A stretch of 64,000 nucleotides of DNA from Leptospira venezuelensis (GTDB lineage: Bacteria > Spirochaetota > Leptospiria > Leptospirales > Leptospiraceae). Below are positions 45,333 through 53,749 of this stretch, in pieces (the first letter of the stretch is position 1; every line of letters starts with the position of its first letter). A program made the translations under genes and the position numbers. The stretch is taken from contig NZ_NETS01000010.1 in the NCBI RefSeq assembly GCF_002150035.1, positions 1,302,001-1,366,000 on the forward strand, in the 5' to 3' direction. The notes under the pieces are model-generated. The model was not told the DNA's origin. It saw nothing but the letters and a program-made list of their open reading frames with translations, and did not search any database.

Positions 45333-45773
45333 TTATTTTAACTCCTCGGCTAATGCGATGATGAATCCTTCAGGGGTTCGCAAATAACATAGAAGATAAC
45401 TATCTTCATACTGTTCCAATTTGCCTACAAGTTTCACTCCATGCTTTTCGAGTCGAGAGACTGTATCCTTGATGTCTGTTACCGCGAACATTACACGAAG
45501 ATAACCTAAGGTGTTAGAAGGAGCATTCTTCGGTTCTCTGCTTATTGCTTTCGGCTTGATAAACTTAGACAACTCTAATCTACTATGCCCATCCGGCGTT
45601 TTCATCATTGCCATATCGACTTGCATTCCTTCGAGTCCAACTACATGGTCCGCCCAGGATCCTTCGACACGCATCTGTCCTTCGAGCTCTAAGCCTATCT
45701 CCTGAAATATAGCGATCGTAGCCGGAAGGTCTTCTACAACAATAGCGACATTGTCCATTCGTTTCACTGCCAT
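45333..45773 (-). CDS. VOC-family (glyoxalase-like) protein
   Basis: A 146-residue vicinal oxygen chelate fold protein with two beta-alpha-beta-beta-beta halves: MDNVAIVVEDLPATIAIFQEIG and LGYLRVMFAVTDIKDTVSRLEKHG, then YLRTPEGFIIALAEEL. Candidate metal ligands are in the second half (PEGFIIALAEE). GGAGG precedes the ATG. It is divergent from the second ArsR gene and may share control from the operator at 45876. Confidence 0.87.
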   Translation of the reverse strand: MAVKRMDNVAIVVEDLPATIAIFQEIGLELEGQMRVEGSWADHVVGLEGMQVDMAMMKTPDGHSRLELSKFIKPKAISREPKNAPSNTLGYLRVMFAVTDIKDTVSRLEKHGVKLVGKLEQYEDSYLLCYLRTPEGFIIALAEELK

Positions 45774-45872
45774 TTTCTCAGATCCTCCATTTGGCTAGTA
45801 TAGGCTCCATTATTGATCCGTTGGTCGATCCATTTATTTTTCTAGTCTCAGGTAATTTTTTGCATATTATAC

Positions 45873-45902
45873 TTGACATGCAGGTATTTACCTGCATGTT
45901 AT
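45873..45902 (+). promoter_or_regulatory. Promoter with perfect 11-bp operator for the second ArsR unit
   Basis: ACATGCAGGTA (45876-45886) and TACCTGCATGT (45889-45899) form a perfect inverted repeat with a 2-base centre. It overlaps TTGACA (45873-45878) and the following spacer, with TGTTAT (45897-45902) as -10 after 18 bases. Repressor binding would therefore block polymerase. The ATG of the ArsR gene follows at 45923. The site is probably autoregulatory. Confidence 0.8.
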
Positions 45903-45922
45903 TTTCTTTATAAACGCACCGA

Positions 45923-46246
45923 ATGGACGCTGATAATGTTTTCAAGGCTTTGGGGGATCCTACTAGAAGAAAGCTGTTGGATCTTCTGTATGAGAAGAAT
46001 GGCCAAACTTTGGGGCAACTTTGTGAGAACCTAGACATGACTCGGCAATCTGCCACTCAGCATATCGGAATTCTTGAGGCAGCCAATCTAATAAGCACTG
46101 TTTGGCGAGGCAGGGAGAAGTTGCATTTTATAAATCCAGTGCCGTTGCACGAGGTATATGAGCGATGGGTGAGAAAATTCGAACACCAGAGGCTTAGCCT
46201 TCTGCACGACCTGAAGAAGGAACTTGAAGGAGAGAATAATGAGTAA
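45923..46246 (+). CDS. ArsR-family repressor, unit 2
   Basis: A 107-residue winged helix-turn-helix protein: NVFKALGDPTRRKLLDLLYEKNG, LGQLCENLDMTRQSATQHIGILEAANLI, REKLHFINPVPLHEVYERWV. It has a single Cys in the DNA-binding part and no metal cluster. The leader is very short and lacks a clear ribosome site. It overlaps the next gene by 8 bases (ATGAGTAA). Confidence 0.9.
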   Translation: MDADNVFKALGDPTRRKLLDLLYEKNGQTLGQLCENLDMTRQSATQHIGILEAANLISTVWRGREKLHFINPVPLHEVYERWVRKFEHQRLSLLHDLKKELEGENNE

Positions 46247-46718
46247 AGAGAAGACTAGTTTTGTTTATGTGACTTACATACGCTCAACACCGGAGAAGGT
46301 GTTTGAAGCAATCATGAAGCCTGAGATTACTCGCCTATATTGGGGGCATGATAATATTTCTGAGTGGAAACCGGGAGCAACATGGGAACATGTGCGTGCT
46401 AATGATCGCACAGTCAATATTGTAGGTAAGGTACTAGAAGTTGTTCCGCCAACAAGGTTGGTTATAACTTGGACAAGTCCTTCGCAAGCAGCTGATCCTG
46501 AAAGTTATAGTCGAGTGACATTTAATGTAGAAGCGTATGACGATATGGTGAAGCTAACAGTTACTCACGATGAACTCGAAGCAGGCAGTGGAATGGCTAA
46601 GGGTATCCAACAAGGTTGGCCGATCGTTCTTTCTAGTCTGAAATCTTTGTTAGAAACAGGGATGGGTATTGATGTTTTCGCTAAGCCAAAGTCGGCTTCC
46701 AATGGGAATCGCTCATGA
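46239..46718 (+). CDS. SRPBCC (AHSA1-like) protein, unit 2
   Basis: A 159-residue SRPBCC-fold protein: TYIRSTPEKVFEAIMKPEITRLYWG, then WEHVRAN and GKVLEVVPPTRLVITW, with GWPIVLSSLKSLLE as the C-terminal helix. The ATG at 46239, preceded by AAGGAGA, is used. It ends 4 bases inside the start of the GFA gene, so ArsR, SRPBCC and GFA make one operon. Confidence 0.88.
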   Translation: MSKEKTSFVYVTYIRSTPEKVFEAIMKPEITRLYWGHDNISEWKPGATWEHVRANDRTVNIVGKVLEVVPPTRLVITWTSPSQAADPESYSRVTFNVEAYDDMVKLTVTHDELEAGSGMAKGIQQGWPIVLSSLKSLLETGMGIDVFAKPKSASNGNRS

Positions 46719-47131
46719 CTAAACCTTATACAGGCGGATGCGCCTGCGGTGCGATCCGCTATTCAACCGAGCATACTCCTATCTTTCAAAATCATTGCCA
46801 ATGCCGCGACTGCCAATTGAGAAGTGGCACTGGACATGGATCTTATCTTACTTTTCCTGCAAAAGCTGAGATGGCAATCACTGGTGAGGCAACTCATTGG
46901 GAAGTTGCTGGTGACAGTGGTAACATGAAGATTCATTCCTTCTGCCCAAAATGTGGGACTCCTGTTTATTTGCGATTTGCTACAATGCCGGATTTGATTG
47001 CAATTCATGCGGGAAGTTTAGATGAGCCTGGTCGATTTGCGCCTCATGTTCTTACTTATAAAGTTCGTGGGTTAGCTTGGGATTCGATTGATCCAGCTTT
47101 AAAAACTTTCGAGAAGATGCCGACAGACTAG
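46715..47131 (+). CDS. GFA-family (CENP-V/formaldehyde-activating-like) protein
   Basis: A 138-residue protein with the GFA zinc pattern: GGCACGAIRY (Cys9, Cys11), HCQCRDCQ (Cys28, Cys30, Cys33) and FCPKCGTP (Cys77, Cys80). It may act on thiol adducts or carry another zinc-dependent function. It is the last gene of the second ArsR operon. Confidence 0.9.
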   Translation: MTKPYTGGCACGAIRYSTEHTPIFQNHCQCRDCQLRSGTGHGSYLTFPAKAEMAITGEATHWEVAGDSGNMKIHSFCPKCGTPVYLRFATMPDLIAIHAGSLDEPGRFAPHVLTYKVRGLAWDSIDPALKTFEKMPTD

Positions 47132-47157
47132 GCTATGCGTATGTTCGCCTATGCAAC
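47132..47157. repeat. Palindromic intergenic repeat, copy 2 (with a diverged partial copy at about 47199-47216)
   Basis: It begins directly at the end of the GFA gene. The core reads GCTATGCGTATGTTCGCCTATGC, one or two changes per arm from copy 1. A shorter related stretch with GGGCATGGCTGTATATTC lies at about 47199-47216. Confidence 0.6.
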
Positions 47158-47225
47158 TAAGAGTAGTGCATGCGCGATATAGCCTAAGCGATGGCAGGGG
47201 CATGGCTGTATATTCATTGAAGCGT

Positions 47226-48008
47226 TTATCTACTAACGATATTGTTTAAATAGTCCAAAGCATAATTCTCAGCTTTGGATAAGTTTTTAATCTCAGAATT
47301 ATAAAGAGCTAATCTTAATTCTTGATACAAATTCACTGCATTTAATATACTTTCTTTAATCGATTTGAAATCGTAGCTTGGAATTGTGGATCTCAGTTTT
47401 TCAAGATCGATTGGATCGATAATGAATTCTAATTTTCGAACTCCGCGAGGAAGAGATTTATTTTTAAGATGAAGAAGAGGTCCTAAAACAGTACTTCTAA
47501 CGAATGATAAAAAATCAATCGTCTCAAAATACTCTCCTCTTCCTAATTTTGTTCCTGCGTAGTGTATCCAAACCCAAAATCGATCTTCTATCCATTGGAA
47601 ATCTGGATTTGGCCACTGCGCTTTTGTTGAATCAAGTATGAGCGGGATTTGTTGGTTATTTTGATAGATAAAGACTGGATTTTCGATCCGATCATTTAAT
47701 TCAGAAAGCTGAATGAACTTAAAGTCCACGTGGAGGAATGGATCCTCATATAAACAAATTAATAGCCTTCTTTCTCCAACATGTTCCCCGGTAAATGCAG
47801 CTAGTAACGTTCCGAAATTATTTGCAAAACCGATCATCTCTTTTTTCTGATATTGAATTCCATCTTTTAAGACTATTACAAAATCAATATCAGAATATTC
47901 ATCAAGTTCCTTGGACATGAATGAGCCAGCAACTGCAATGCCTTCTATCGCTTCTCTATTCGAAGCAAATTCACGTACCTTATTGATAAATAGATCTATT
48001 TTTTCCAT
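47226..48008 (-). CDS. Nucleotidyltransferase-domain protein (aminoglycoside 6-adenylyltransferase-like)
   Basis: A 260-residue protein. The nucleotidyltransferase signature GS(x)nDxD is present as AGSFMSKELDEYSDIDFVIV (Gly28-Ser29, Asp40, Asp42). The rest resembles the aminoglycoside 6-adenylyltransferase group in layout, with FSFVR, WIEDRFWVWIHYAG and LNAVNLYQELR. A resistance role is only an inference. Confidence 0.75.
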   Translation of the reverse strand: MEKIDLFINKVREFASNREAIEGIAVAGSFMSKELDEYSDIDFVIVLKDGIQYQKKEMIGFANNFGTLLAAFTGEHVGERRLLICLYEDPFLHVDFKFIQLSELNDRIENPVFIYQNNQQIPLILDSTKAQWPNPDFQWIEDRFWVWIHYAGTKLGRGEYFETIDFLSFVRSTVLGPLLHLKNKSLPRGVRKLEFIIDPIDLEKLRSTIPSYDFKSIKESILNAVNLYQELRLALYNSEIKNLSKAENYALDYLNNIVSR

Positions 48009-48051
48009 ATTGTTTTAAGGATGAATTGAGTCATGTCGCGATGGTTTTACG

Positions 48052-48142
48052 AATATACGCCCATGCAATTAGAAGTGAGCGCATTAACGTTGTTTCGGAT
48101 ATCCACCCAAGAAGTAGAGCATGGCCGAATGTTCGCCCATGC
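48052..48142. repeat. Palindromic intergenic repeat, copies 3 (partial) and 4
   Basis: A partial copy near 48052-48069 reads ATATACGCCCATGCAA. A fuller copy, GCATGGCCGAATGTTCGCCCATGC (48119-48142), matches copy 1 closely in the right arm. Both lie in the 167-base gap between the nucleotidyltransferase and hydrolase genes. Confidence 0.6.
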
Positions 48143-48175
48143 CCCCAATTCAAAAAAGGGGAAGCTCCCTTTGAA

Positions 48176-49042
48176 TCAATGAGTCTGTAACCAGTTTACT
48201 AAATCTCCCAAAACTTTTGCCTTATCTTGGGGAAGTTCATTCATAGTTTCGTGATATAGCCCATCATAAATTTTCATGGACTTGTCAGAAGAAGGAATCA
48301 CCTTGAATGCTTCTTCTGTTCCAACAGAAAGTGCGATCGAATCTTCTTTTCCGTGGAATAGATAAACTGGGAAGTTGATCCTTGCAGCTTTCTCTAAAGC
48401 TTTTTCTTTTGAGTTCAAAAGGAAATCTCCTAAGTAAGCTCCAACGGAACCGTGAACTAGTGGATCTTTTTTGTAAGCTTCTACAACTGATTTGTCTCTG
48501 GAGAGTGCGTTTACATCTAATCCAGTGGGAACAGTAAGAGTAGGGAATGCTCCAGCTAGTAAACTTCCTGCACCTTTTTTGATATTCATAACTAAATCTG
48601 TTTTTACTGCGATTGGCAATCCACTAAGCACAAGTCTGTCTAGATTTGCTTGGTGAGAAGGTTCTCCTGCATAAAATAATGAGATCAATGCTCCCATGGA
48701 GTGTCCCATCAGAGTGACTTGTTTCACTCCTTCTTTTTGTTTTGCAATGCTGATCAATCTGTCCAGATCCGCTAAAAATTGGTTAAAATGAGTGACTACT
48801 CCTCTGCTTCCGCCGGATTTTCCGTGGCCGCGGGCATCTATTAGATAAACATTATATCCTTTTCCGGAAAGTGCTTCGAGTAGGTTATCGTATCTTTTTC
48901 CGTGTTCTCCGATCCCATGATGGACCACTAATGTTCTAGGATTGTTTGCGTCTTTCGCGCGATAGGCTCTATAATAGATGGATACGTCGCCGGCTCCTAT
49001 AAAGGTTCCGTCTTCCAGATGGTAGTTTTGTTCCCAATTCAT
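48176..49042 (-). CDS. Monoglyceride-lipase-like alpha/beta hydrolase
   Basis: A 288-residue hydrolase: VVHHGIGEHGKRYDNLLEAL, YLIDARGHGKSGG and the nucleophile elbow GHSMG (Ser115). VYLFHGKEDSIALS carries the acid, and YHETMNE probably the catalytic His. It resembles serine aminopeptidase S33/monoacylglycerol lipases. The ATG at 49042 starts the conserved sequence, so the longer TTG frame is rejected. Confidence 0.88.
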   Translation of the reverse strand: MNWEQNYHLEDGTFIGAGDVSIYYRAYRAKDANNPRTLVVHHGIGEHGKRYDNLLEALSGKGYNVYLIDARGHGKSGGSRGVVTHFNQFLADLDRLISIAKQKEGVKQVTLMGHSMGALISLFYAGEPSHQANLDRLVLSGLPIAVKTDLVMNIKKGAGSLLAGAFPTLTVPTGLDVNALSRDKSVVEAYKKDPLVHGSVGAYLGDFLLNSKEKALEKAARINFPVYLFHGKEDSIALSVGTEEAFKVIPSSDKSMKIYDGLYHETMNELPQDKAKVLGDLVNWLQTH

Positions 49043-49154
49043 TCGGTAAATATCCGATCTGTCTGAAAAATGGGGAAGGAAATTTCTATCCAATCCGCTT
49101 CTTTCTTTCTACTATTTCGAACGAACGTAATGATTGTGGCCTTCGTTACAGTCC

Positions 49155-50237
49155 TTATTCGGGAAAAAGCCCTGGTAGGAATTCCTCCTGTTTTTTCTTT
49201 TTCAGAAGATACCGAGAGGGAACAGCGAATAAGTCCGTTCTCAATTCTCTTCTTTTGGTGAGTCCGAACCTTTTGATAGAGATTGAAAATCTTTTTTGGA
49301 GAAGTTCAGCATAATTTCCTTCTCCTCTCATTCTTTCCCCCCAATTCGCTTTGTATAATTTTCCACCTCTTGCTTCCGAGATCACTTTAAGGACCTTTTC
49401 CTTTTTGAGCGGGAAATATTTGGAAAGCCAATCTTCGAATAGAGGAGCCACTTCGAATGGAAGTCTTATAAATACCATACCGGCTGCTTCTGCACCTGAT
49501 AAAGCTGCCTGTTCCAATAGATGTTCCATTTCAAAATCGTTGATGAATGGGATTACAGGAGCGAATAATACTCCTGTTGGAATTCCAACATCGGTAAGTT
49601 TACGCAGAGTTTCCATTCTTCTCACTGGAGCAGGCGCTCGAGGCTCTAATTTGGACCAAAGTTCTTTGTCCAAAGTGGTAATCGAAAGAAACACTTTCAG
49701 AATTCCTAATTTTCCCATTTCGGAAAGAATGTCCATATCTCTTTGTATTAGAGAAGACTTGGTGATGATTGCAACAGGTTGTTTAAATTCTAACATCACC
49801 TCTAACAGTGATCTAGTGTTTTTATAAATCCTTTCTCCCGGTTGGTAAGGATCGGTGGCTGTTCCTATTGTGATCGGAGCAAGTGCCTGCTTCTTCTTTC
49901 TTAATTCTTCCGCCAAAAGTTTTGCAGGTTCTTTTTTGACGAATATTTTCGTTTCGAAGTCCAGTCCGGGTGAAAGGTCCACATAAGAATGGTTTGGTCT
50001 TGCGAAACAATAAATACATCCATGCTCGCATCCCCTATATGGATTGATACTTGCATCGAATGGAATATCAGGTGATTTATTTCGAGTGAGAACTGATTTG
50101 GAATCTTCCCAAAAAAATTGGGTAGAAGGAGATGGTTCCTCTCCTAGATCTATCCTATCTTCCAGCCAAACTTCCCTTTGGGTCTTGTCAAATCTACTGG
50201 GAGGAAGTTCTTCTGTGCCTCTTTTCTTAGAATTCAT
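49155..50237 (-). CDS. Radical SAM protein, PA0069/SPL-like family
   Basis: A 360-residue protein with the radical SAM cluster motif CEHGCIYC (Cys70, Cys74, Cys77) set in INPYRGCEHGCIYCFARP. The families TDPYQPGE and FLSITTLDKELWSKLEPRAPAP follow. This fits the PA0069/Rv2578c group, which is related to spore photoproduct lyase. The substrate is unknown. It overlaps no neighbours. Confidence 0.88.
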   Translation of the reverse strand: MNSKKRGTEELPPSRFDKTQREVWLEDRIDLGEEPSPSTQFFWEDSKSVLTRNKSPDIPFDASINPYRGCEHGCIYCFARPNHSYVDLSPGLDFETKIFVKKEPAKLLAEELRKKKQALAPITIGTATDPYQPGERIYKNTRSLLEVMLEFKQPVAIITKSSLIQRDMDILSEMGKLGILKVFLSITTLDKELWSKLEPRAPAPVRRMETLRKLTDVGIPTGVLFAPVIPFINDFEMEHLLEQAALSGAEAAGMVFIRLPFEVAPLFEDWLSKYFPLKKEKVLKVISEARGGKLYKANWGERMRGEGNYAELLQKRFSISIKRFGLTKRRELRTDLFAVPSRYLLKKKKQEEFLPGLFPE

Positions 50238-50331
50238 AATTTTGAATTCTAAGAAATACTAAACAAAAAACAAGCAAAATTATGTTTGTATTTCGTGGGA
50301 GGTCCTACAAAATGACTAAACTCTTTTAGGA

Positions 50332-51633
50332 TTGATCAATTATACTCTAAGAAAATTCTCTTTCGCAATGTTATTCGTAACGATAGCTTACCTGAAGTTT
50401 TTGGCAATACTCTTCGCAGTATATTGGATATTATCCTTATTTAAGAATTCGAATTTAAGAAAGTATTGTCTATTAATCGGAGGAATCTATTTTTGGGGCC
50501 AAGATTACATAACTGATCATAGATTTCCTTTTTTGTTATGTGTTTCTCTTTTTGGAAATTATTCGATCTACCTTTTATTCACTAGAAAGAAGAAACAATT
50601 TGGGCTTTGGGTTGCAGTATTATTTAATCTTGGAGTTCTTCTATTTAATTTTCGCGATTTTTATTCGTTAATATTTCAACTTATCGATTTAGAAAATTCG
50701 TTTCCATACTATAGAACTCTTGGGATCAGCTTTTATTCGATCGCTTTCATTCAGTTTCATTTTGATCTGTATAAGAATGAAAAAATCGAAAAGGTTTCTA
50801 TCCTAGACTTTTTCCTTTTCGGATCCTTTTTCCCCATTTCCAATGCCGGTCCAATACCTAGGTGGAGAAAATTTACGCAGGAATTTCAGCCTACTCTGAA
50901 TATTTTTTATTCCTGCATAGGGAAGGGACTATTTTGGATTCTATACGGATTCTTAAAAAAAATCTTATTGGCAGGCCCTACAGGGCAATATGCCGATATA
51001 TTGTTTTTTAGATTAGATGAGGAAATATCTAGTTCTGATCTGATATTGGGTCTTTATCTAAATACATTTGTGATCTATTTAGATTTTTCAAGTTTTGCTG
51101 ACATAGCCAGAGGTTCTGCAAAACTTTTCGGATACGATTTACCCATGAACTTTAGGGCTCCATTTTTGGCAGATTCAGTATTTGCCTATTTATTAAGATG
51201 GAATCGAACGTTAGGTGTTTTTTTAAAAGAGAGGTTTTATTCTTTAATTCAATATTCTAAGATGCCAGTCGCTCTTAGCCTAGGAATTCTCTGTTCCTTC
51301 TATTTTCTTTGGCTAAAAATTTCTTGGGTGAGTTTGATTTTTGGAGGAGTGTTGTTTGTAGTTCTTGTCTTAGAATATAAGTTTCCATTTGGTAATTTTA
51401 AAACAAAAATTTCGAAACCAATTCGCATTCTAACTAGTTTTCATATTTGGGTATTTTTATGGATGGTAGTTCGTTTTAATAATTGGAAAGAAATGGAAAA
51501 TTATTTTTATAAGATAATAGAGTCCGGCCCCGAGATATTCGAGTCCGGATCTAGAAACCATATTTTTATCATTTTTGGAATTGTTCTTCTTTCTCAGTTT
51601 TTGGAGAAGAAATACAGAAAGGTTTTTCTCTAA
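50332..51633 (+). CDS. MBOAT-like membrane acyltransferase homolog lacking the usual His
   Basis: About 433 residues and around ten hydrophobic segments. FFPISNAGPIPRWRKF, YLDFSSFADIARGSAKLFGYDLPMNF and WNRTLGVFLKERFYSLI line up with AlgI/DltB-like MBOAT proteins. In AlgI the block after this carries WHG with the catalytic His. Here the same place reads FLWLKISWV, and FWRRWH is LLRWN, so both characteristic histidines are missing. The TTG start has its AGG too close, so the ATG at 50368 is a rival. Active acyl transfer is doubtful. Confidence 0.65.
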   Translation: MINYTLRKFSFAMLFVTIAYLKFLAILFAVYWILSLFKNSNLRKYCLLIGGIYFWGQDYITDHRFPFLLCVSLFGNYSIYLLFTRKKKQFGLWVAVLFNLGVLLFNFRDFYSLIFQLIDLENSFPYYRTLGISFYSIAFIQFHFDLYKNEKIEKVSILDFFLFGSFFPISNAGPIPRWRKFTQEFQPTLNIFYSCIGKGLFWILYGFLKKILLAGPTGQYADILFFRLDEEISSSDLILGLYLNTFVIYLDFSSFADIARGSAKLFGYDLPMNFRAPFLADSVFAYLLRWNRTLGVFLKERFYSLIQYSKMPVALSLGILCSFYFLWLKISWVSLIFGGVLFVVLVLEYKFPFGNFKTKISKPIRILTSFHIWVFLWMVVRFNNWKEMENYFYKIIESGPEIFESGSRNHIFIIFGIVLLSQFLEKKYRKVFL

Positions 51634-52259
51634 GATATTTCTAATTTTGCTCCTTCTCCCCATGATTTGTAAGAAGGTAAATTGGAGATGGTTTGTACAT
51701 ATTCACTTGCTTTCGGCCCAAGTTTTACTCCATACGTTATAAATCTAGAAACTACTGGGGCATAGAATGCATCGGCAATGGAGAAGTTTTGGCCGAATAA
51801 GAATGGTCCGCCGTACGAGCCCAAACATTCTTCCCAAAGAGTTTGTATCCGATCGATGTCCTTCTTCGCATCTTCTGGAACTGAGAAGTCTGGCTTTCTG
51901 CCATGAAAATTCATGCTTAGATTGGATCTTAGGCCAGTAAATCCGGAATGCATTTCTGCGGTTACGGATCTTGCTTTTGCTCTTGCGACTTGATCCTTGG
52001 GCCAGAGTCCCTTCTCCGAATATTTTTCTGCCAAATATTCCGCGATACTAAGGCTGTCCCAAACTCTTAGTTCTCCATCGTTTAAGACAGGGACTTTTTT
52101 AGAAGGGGAATACTTATCAATGATGGCTGCATATTCAGGTGTGAATAGTTTTAAGGAAATCTCTTCGAAAGGAATTCCGAATTGAGTGAGTAGGATCCAT
52201 GGGCGGAAGGACCAGGAGGAGATGTTTTTATTTCCGATTACAAGTTTCAGGTCGCTCAT
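51630..52259 (-). CDS. Glutathione S-transferase family protein
   Basis: A 209-residue protein with an N-terminal thioredoxin-fold domain (LVIGNKNISSWSFRPWILL, with SSWS as the possible catalytic Ser, SKKVPVLNDGELRVWDSLSIAEYL) and a helical C-terminal domain (about 85-205, FGQNFSIADAFYAPVVSRF). The ATG at 52259 with GAGAG upstream is preferred over a start 36 bases earlier. It converges with the MBOAT-like gene with a 4-base overlap. Confidence 0.85.
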   Translation of the reverse strand: MSDLKLVIGNKNISSWSFRPWILLTQFGIPFEEISLKLFTPEYAAIIDKYSPSKKVPVLNDGELRVWDSLSIAEYLAEKYSEKGLWPKDQVARAKARSVTAEMHSGFTGLRSNLSMNFHGRKPDFSVPEDAKKDIDRIQTLWEECLGSYGGPFLFGQNFSIADAFYAPVVSRFITYGVKLGPKASEYVQTISNLPSYKSWGEGAKLEIS

Positions 52260-52573
52260 AACTTTAAGATCTCTCAAGGCAGGAGGATTCTGCAAGAAAG
52301 TAATCCTTTCGATTTAGTAAGTTTTGTAGGGATTGATACAGTGGCTTTCAACTAGTTTGCCTTTCTTTTGAAACAATTAGAGTCGAGAATTTCCATGATC
52401 AAGTGCACATAATCCAATGAAGGTTAAAAGTCTTCATTTTACAATCAGGCATCTTCTTAGTATTCTAGGAATGCATTGTAGGATTTTTTTAAAAATCCAT
52501 GTCTTAAGTTATTAATAAGAAAGAAATCCTTTCGAAAAGAATCGAGCGGTTTCTTAGCAACAAAACGAATCGG
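52260..52573. other. Intergenic spacer
   Basis: A divergent region of about 314 bases between the GST and PAS-LuxR genes. It is AT-rich and no gene, hairpin or operator stands out. Confidence 0.35.
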
Positions 52574-53626
52574 ATGGATCTAAGCTTGGAAAACGTTAAA
52601 GAAATTATTCAAACACAAGAAAGTATGCCCGATATTTTGTTAATTTGCGACTCAAGTGGTAGAATCCTTCATATTAACGAGAATGGAAGGAACATGCTTA
52701 GTATTGCCTCTATAGAGTCAGCTAAGAGTATGAGTATTACTGATCTTCTTTCAGAGACGGATCAAAAATATTTCGAAACAGTTATACTACCTAATGTAAG
52801 CAAATCGGGAGAGTTTGAAGGTAGAGGACTTCATCTAATGAAGAAGGATGGAAGTTTCCTCCAAACAAAACAACATGCTTATCTAATGCCTGAGAAATCT
52901 TATCTCTTCGTATTTACGGAAGATAAAGAATCGGAAGCAGGAAAGAAGGAAGCTTTGTACAAAGCATTCCAACAATCCCAAAACGGAATGTTCTTAACCG
53001 ATAAAGAAGGTGTAATCCTTGCGGTGAATAAACAGTTCGAAAAAATTTCCGGCTTAAAAGAGAATGAACTCATAGGAAAAACTCCGAAAGCATTCCAATC
53101 CGGAGCGGGAGCTTCCAAAACTTTTTACGATGAGTTTTGGGAATCAGTTCTGCAAGGATCCGTTTCTATCTCTACCTCGAACCTAAAGAATAGTTTCGTA
53201 AAAGATTGGAAACAAAATGTTCTTCCTATCAAAGATCGTAATGGAGAAGTTTCCAGCTTCTTAAGCACTATACTTGCTAATCCTGAACTTTCAGAATCCG
53301 GAGATGCAAAAAATAATTCGGATTTTGCAAAATCTCCATCTGATACTTTCAGAAAATATGAAGGTATGGACAGAGATGCTCTGATCGGGATTTTAAGAGA
53401 TAAAACTAAACTCACCAAAAAAGAAACAGAGATCTGTGCGGGAATTGCTTCCGGTAAGGATAAGAGTCGTATCAGCGAAGACTTAGGCATCCATCCTGGG
53501 ACTATGAAAAACCATCTTAAGTCGATTTATAGAAAAACTATCGATTTGGAAAAAGAGATCCCAGGTCCCGAGCGCGATAAACTTCAGAGACTAACGATCT
53601 ACCTCTTCCGCTTACTCGGAGAGTAA
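52574..53626 (+). CDS. PAS-domain LuxR-type regulator
   Basis: A 350-residue protein. There are two PAS domains: about 14-115 (MPDILLICDSSGRILHINENGRN) and about 122-230 (LYKAFQQSQNGMFLTDKEGVI, FEKISGLKENELIGKTPKAFQSG). The C-terminus is a LuxR/GerE-like helix-turn-helix (LTKKETEICAGIASGKDKSRISEDLGIHPGTMKNHLKSIY, with the paired Lys-rich recognition helix). It has no receiver domain, so signal input probably comes through the PAS domains. Confidence 0.85.
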   Translation: MDLSLENVKEIIQTQESMPDILLICDSSGRILHINENGRNMLSIASIESAKSMSITDLLSETDQKYFETVILPNVSKSGEFEGRGLHLMKKDGSFLQTKQHAYLMPEKSYLFVFTEDKESEAGKKEALYKAFQQSQNGMFLTDKEGVILAVNKQFEKISGLKENELIGKTPKAFQSGAGASKTFYDEFWESVLQGSVSISTSNLKNSFVKDWKQNVLPIKDRNGEVSSFLSTILANPELSESGDAKNNSDFAKSPSDTFRKYEGMDRDALIGILRDKTKLTKKETEICAGIASGKDKSRISEDLGIHPGTMKNHLKSIYRKTIDLEKEIPGPERDKLQRLTIYLFRLLGE

Positions 53627-53661
53627 GACGGAGAGTTTACAAGAGCCACTGAGTTTATTCT

Positions 53662-53730
53662 CACGCAGAGGCGCGAAGGCGCTGAGGTAAAACACCTAAA
53701 AAATTCTCTGCGGCTCGGCGACTCTGCGTG
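53662..53730. repeat. Imperfect 25-bp inverted repeat before msrA
   Basis: CACGCAGAGGCGCGAAGGCG at about 53662 and its imperfect reverse complement CTCGGCGACTCTGCGTG end at about 53730 (20 of 25 positions pair by eye). GC-rich sequences of this CGCAGAGGCGC type occur dispersed in several bacterial genomes. Its right side runs into the msrA stop. Confidence 0.6.
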
Positions 53731-53749
53731 CAAAAATACCGCGTCTCTT

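Noticed and set aside
43000..49000. Accessory block as a genomic island with integrase or att sites
   Set aside because: No integrase, transposase, tRNA target or direct repeats were found at the edges. Only short intergenic repeats support mobility.
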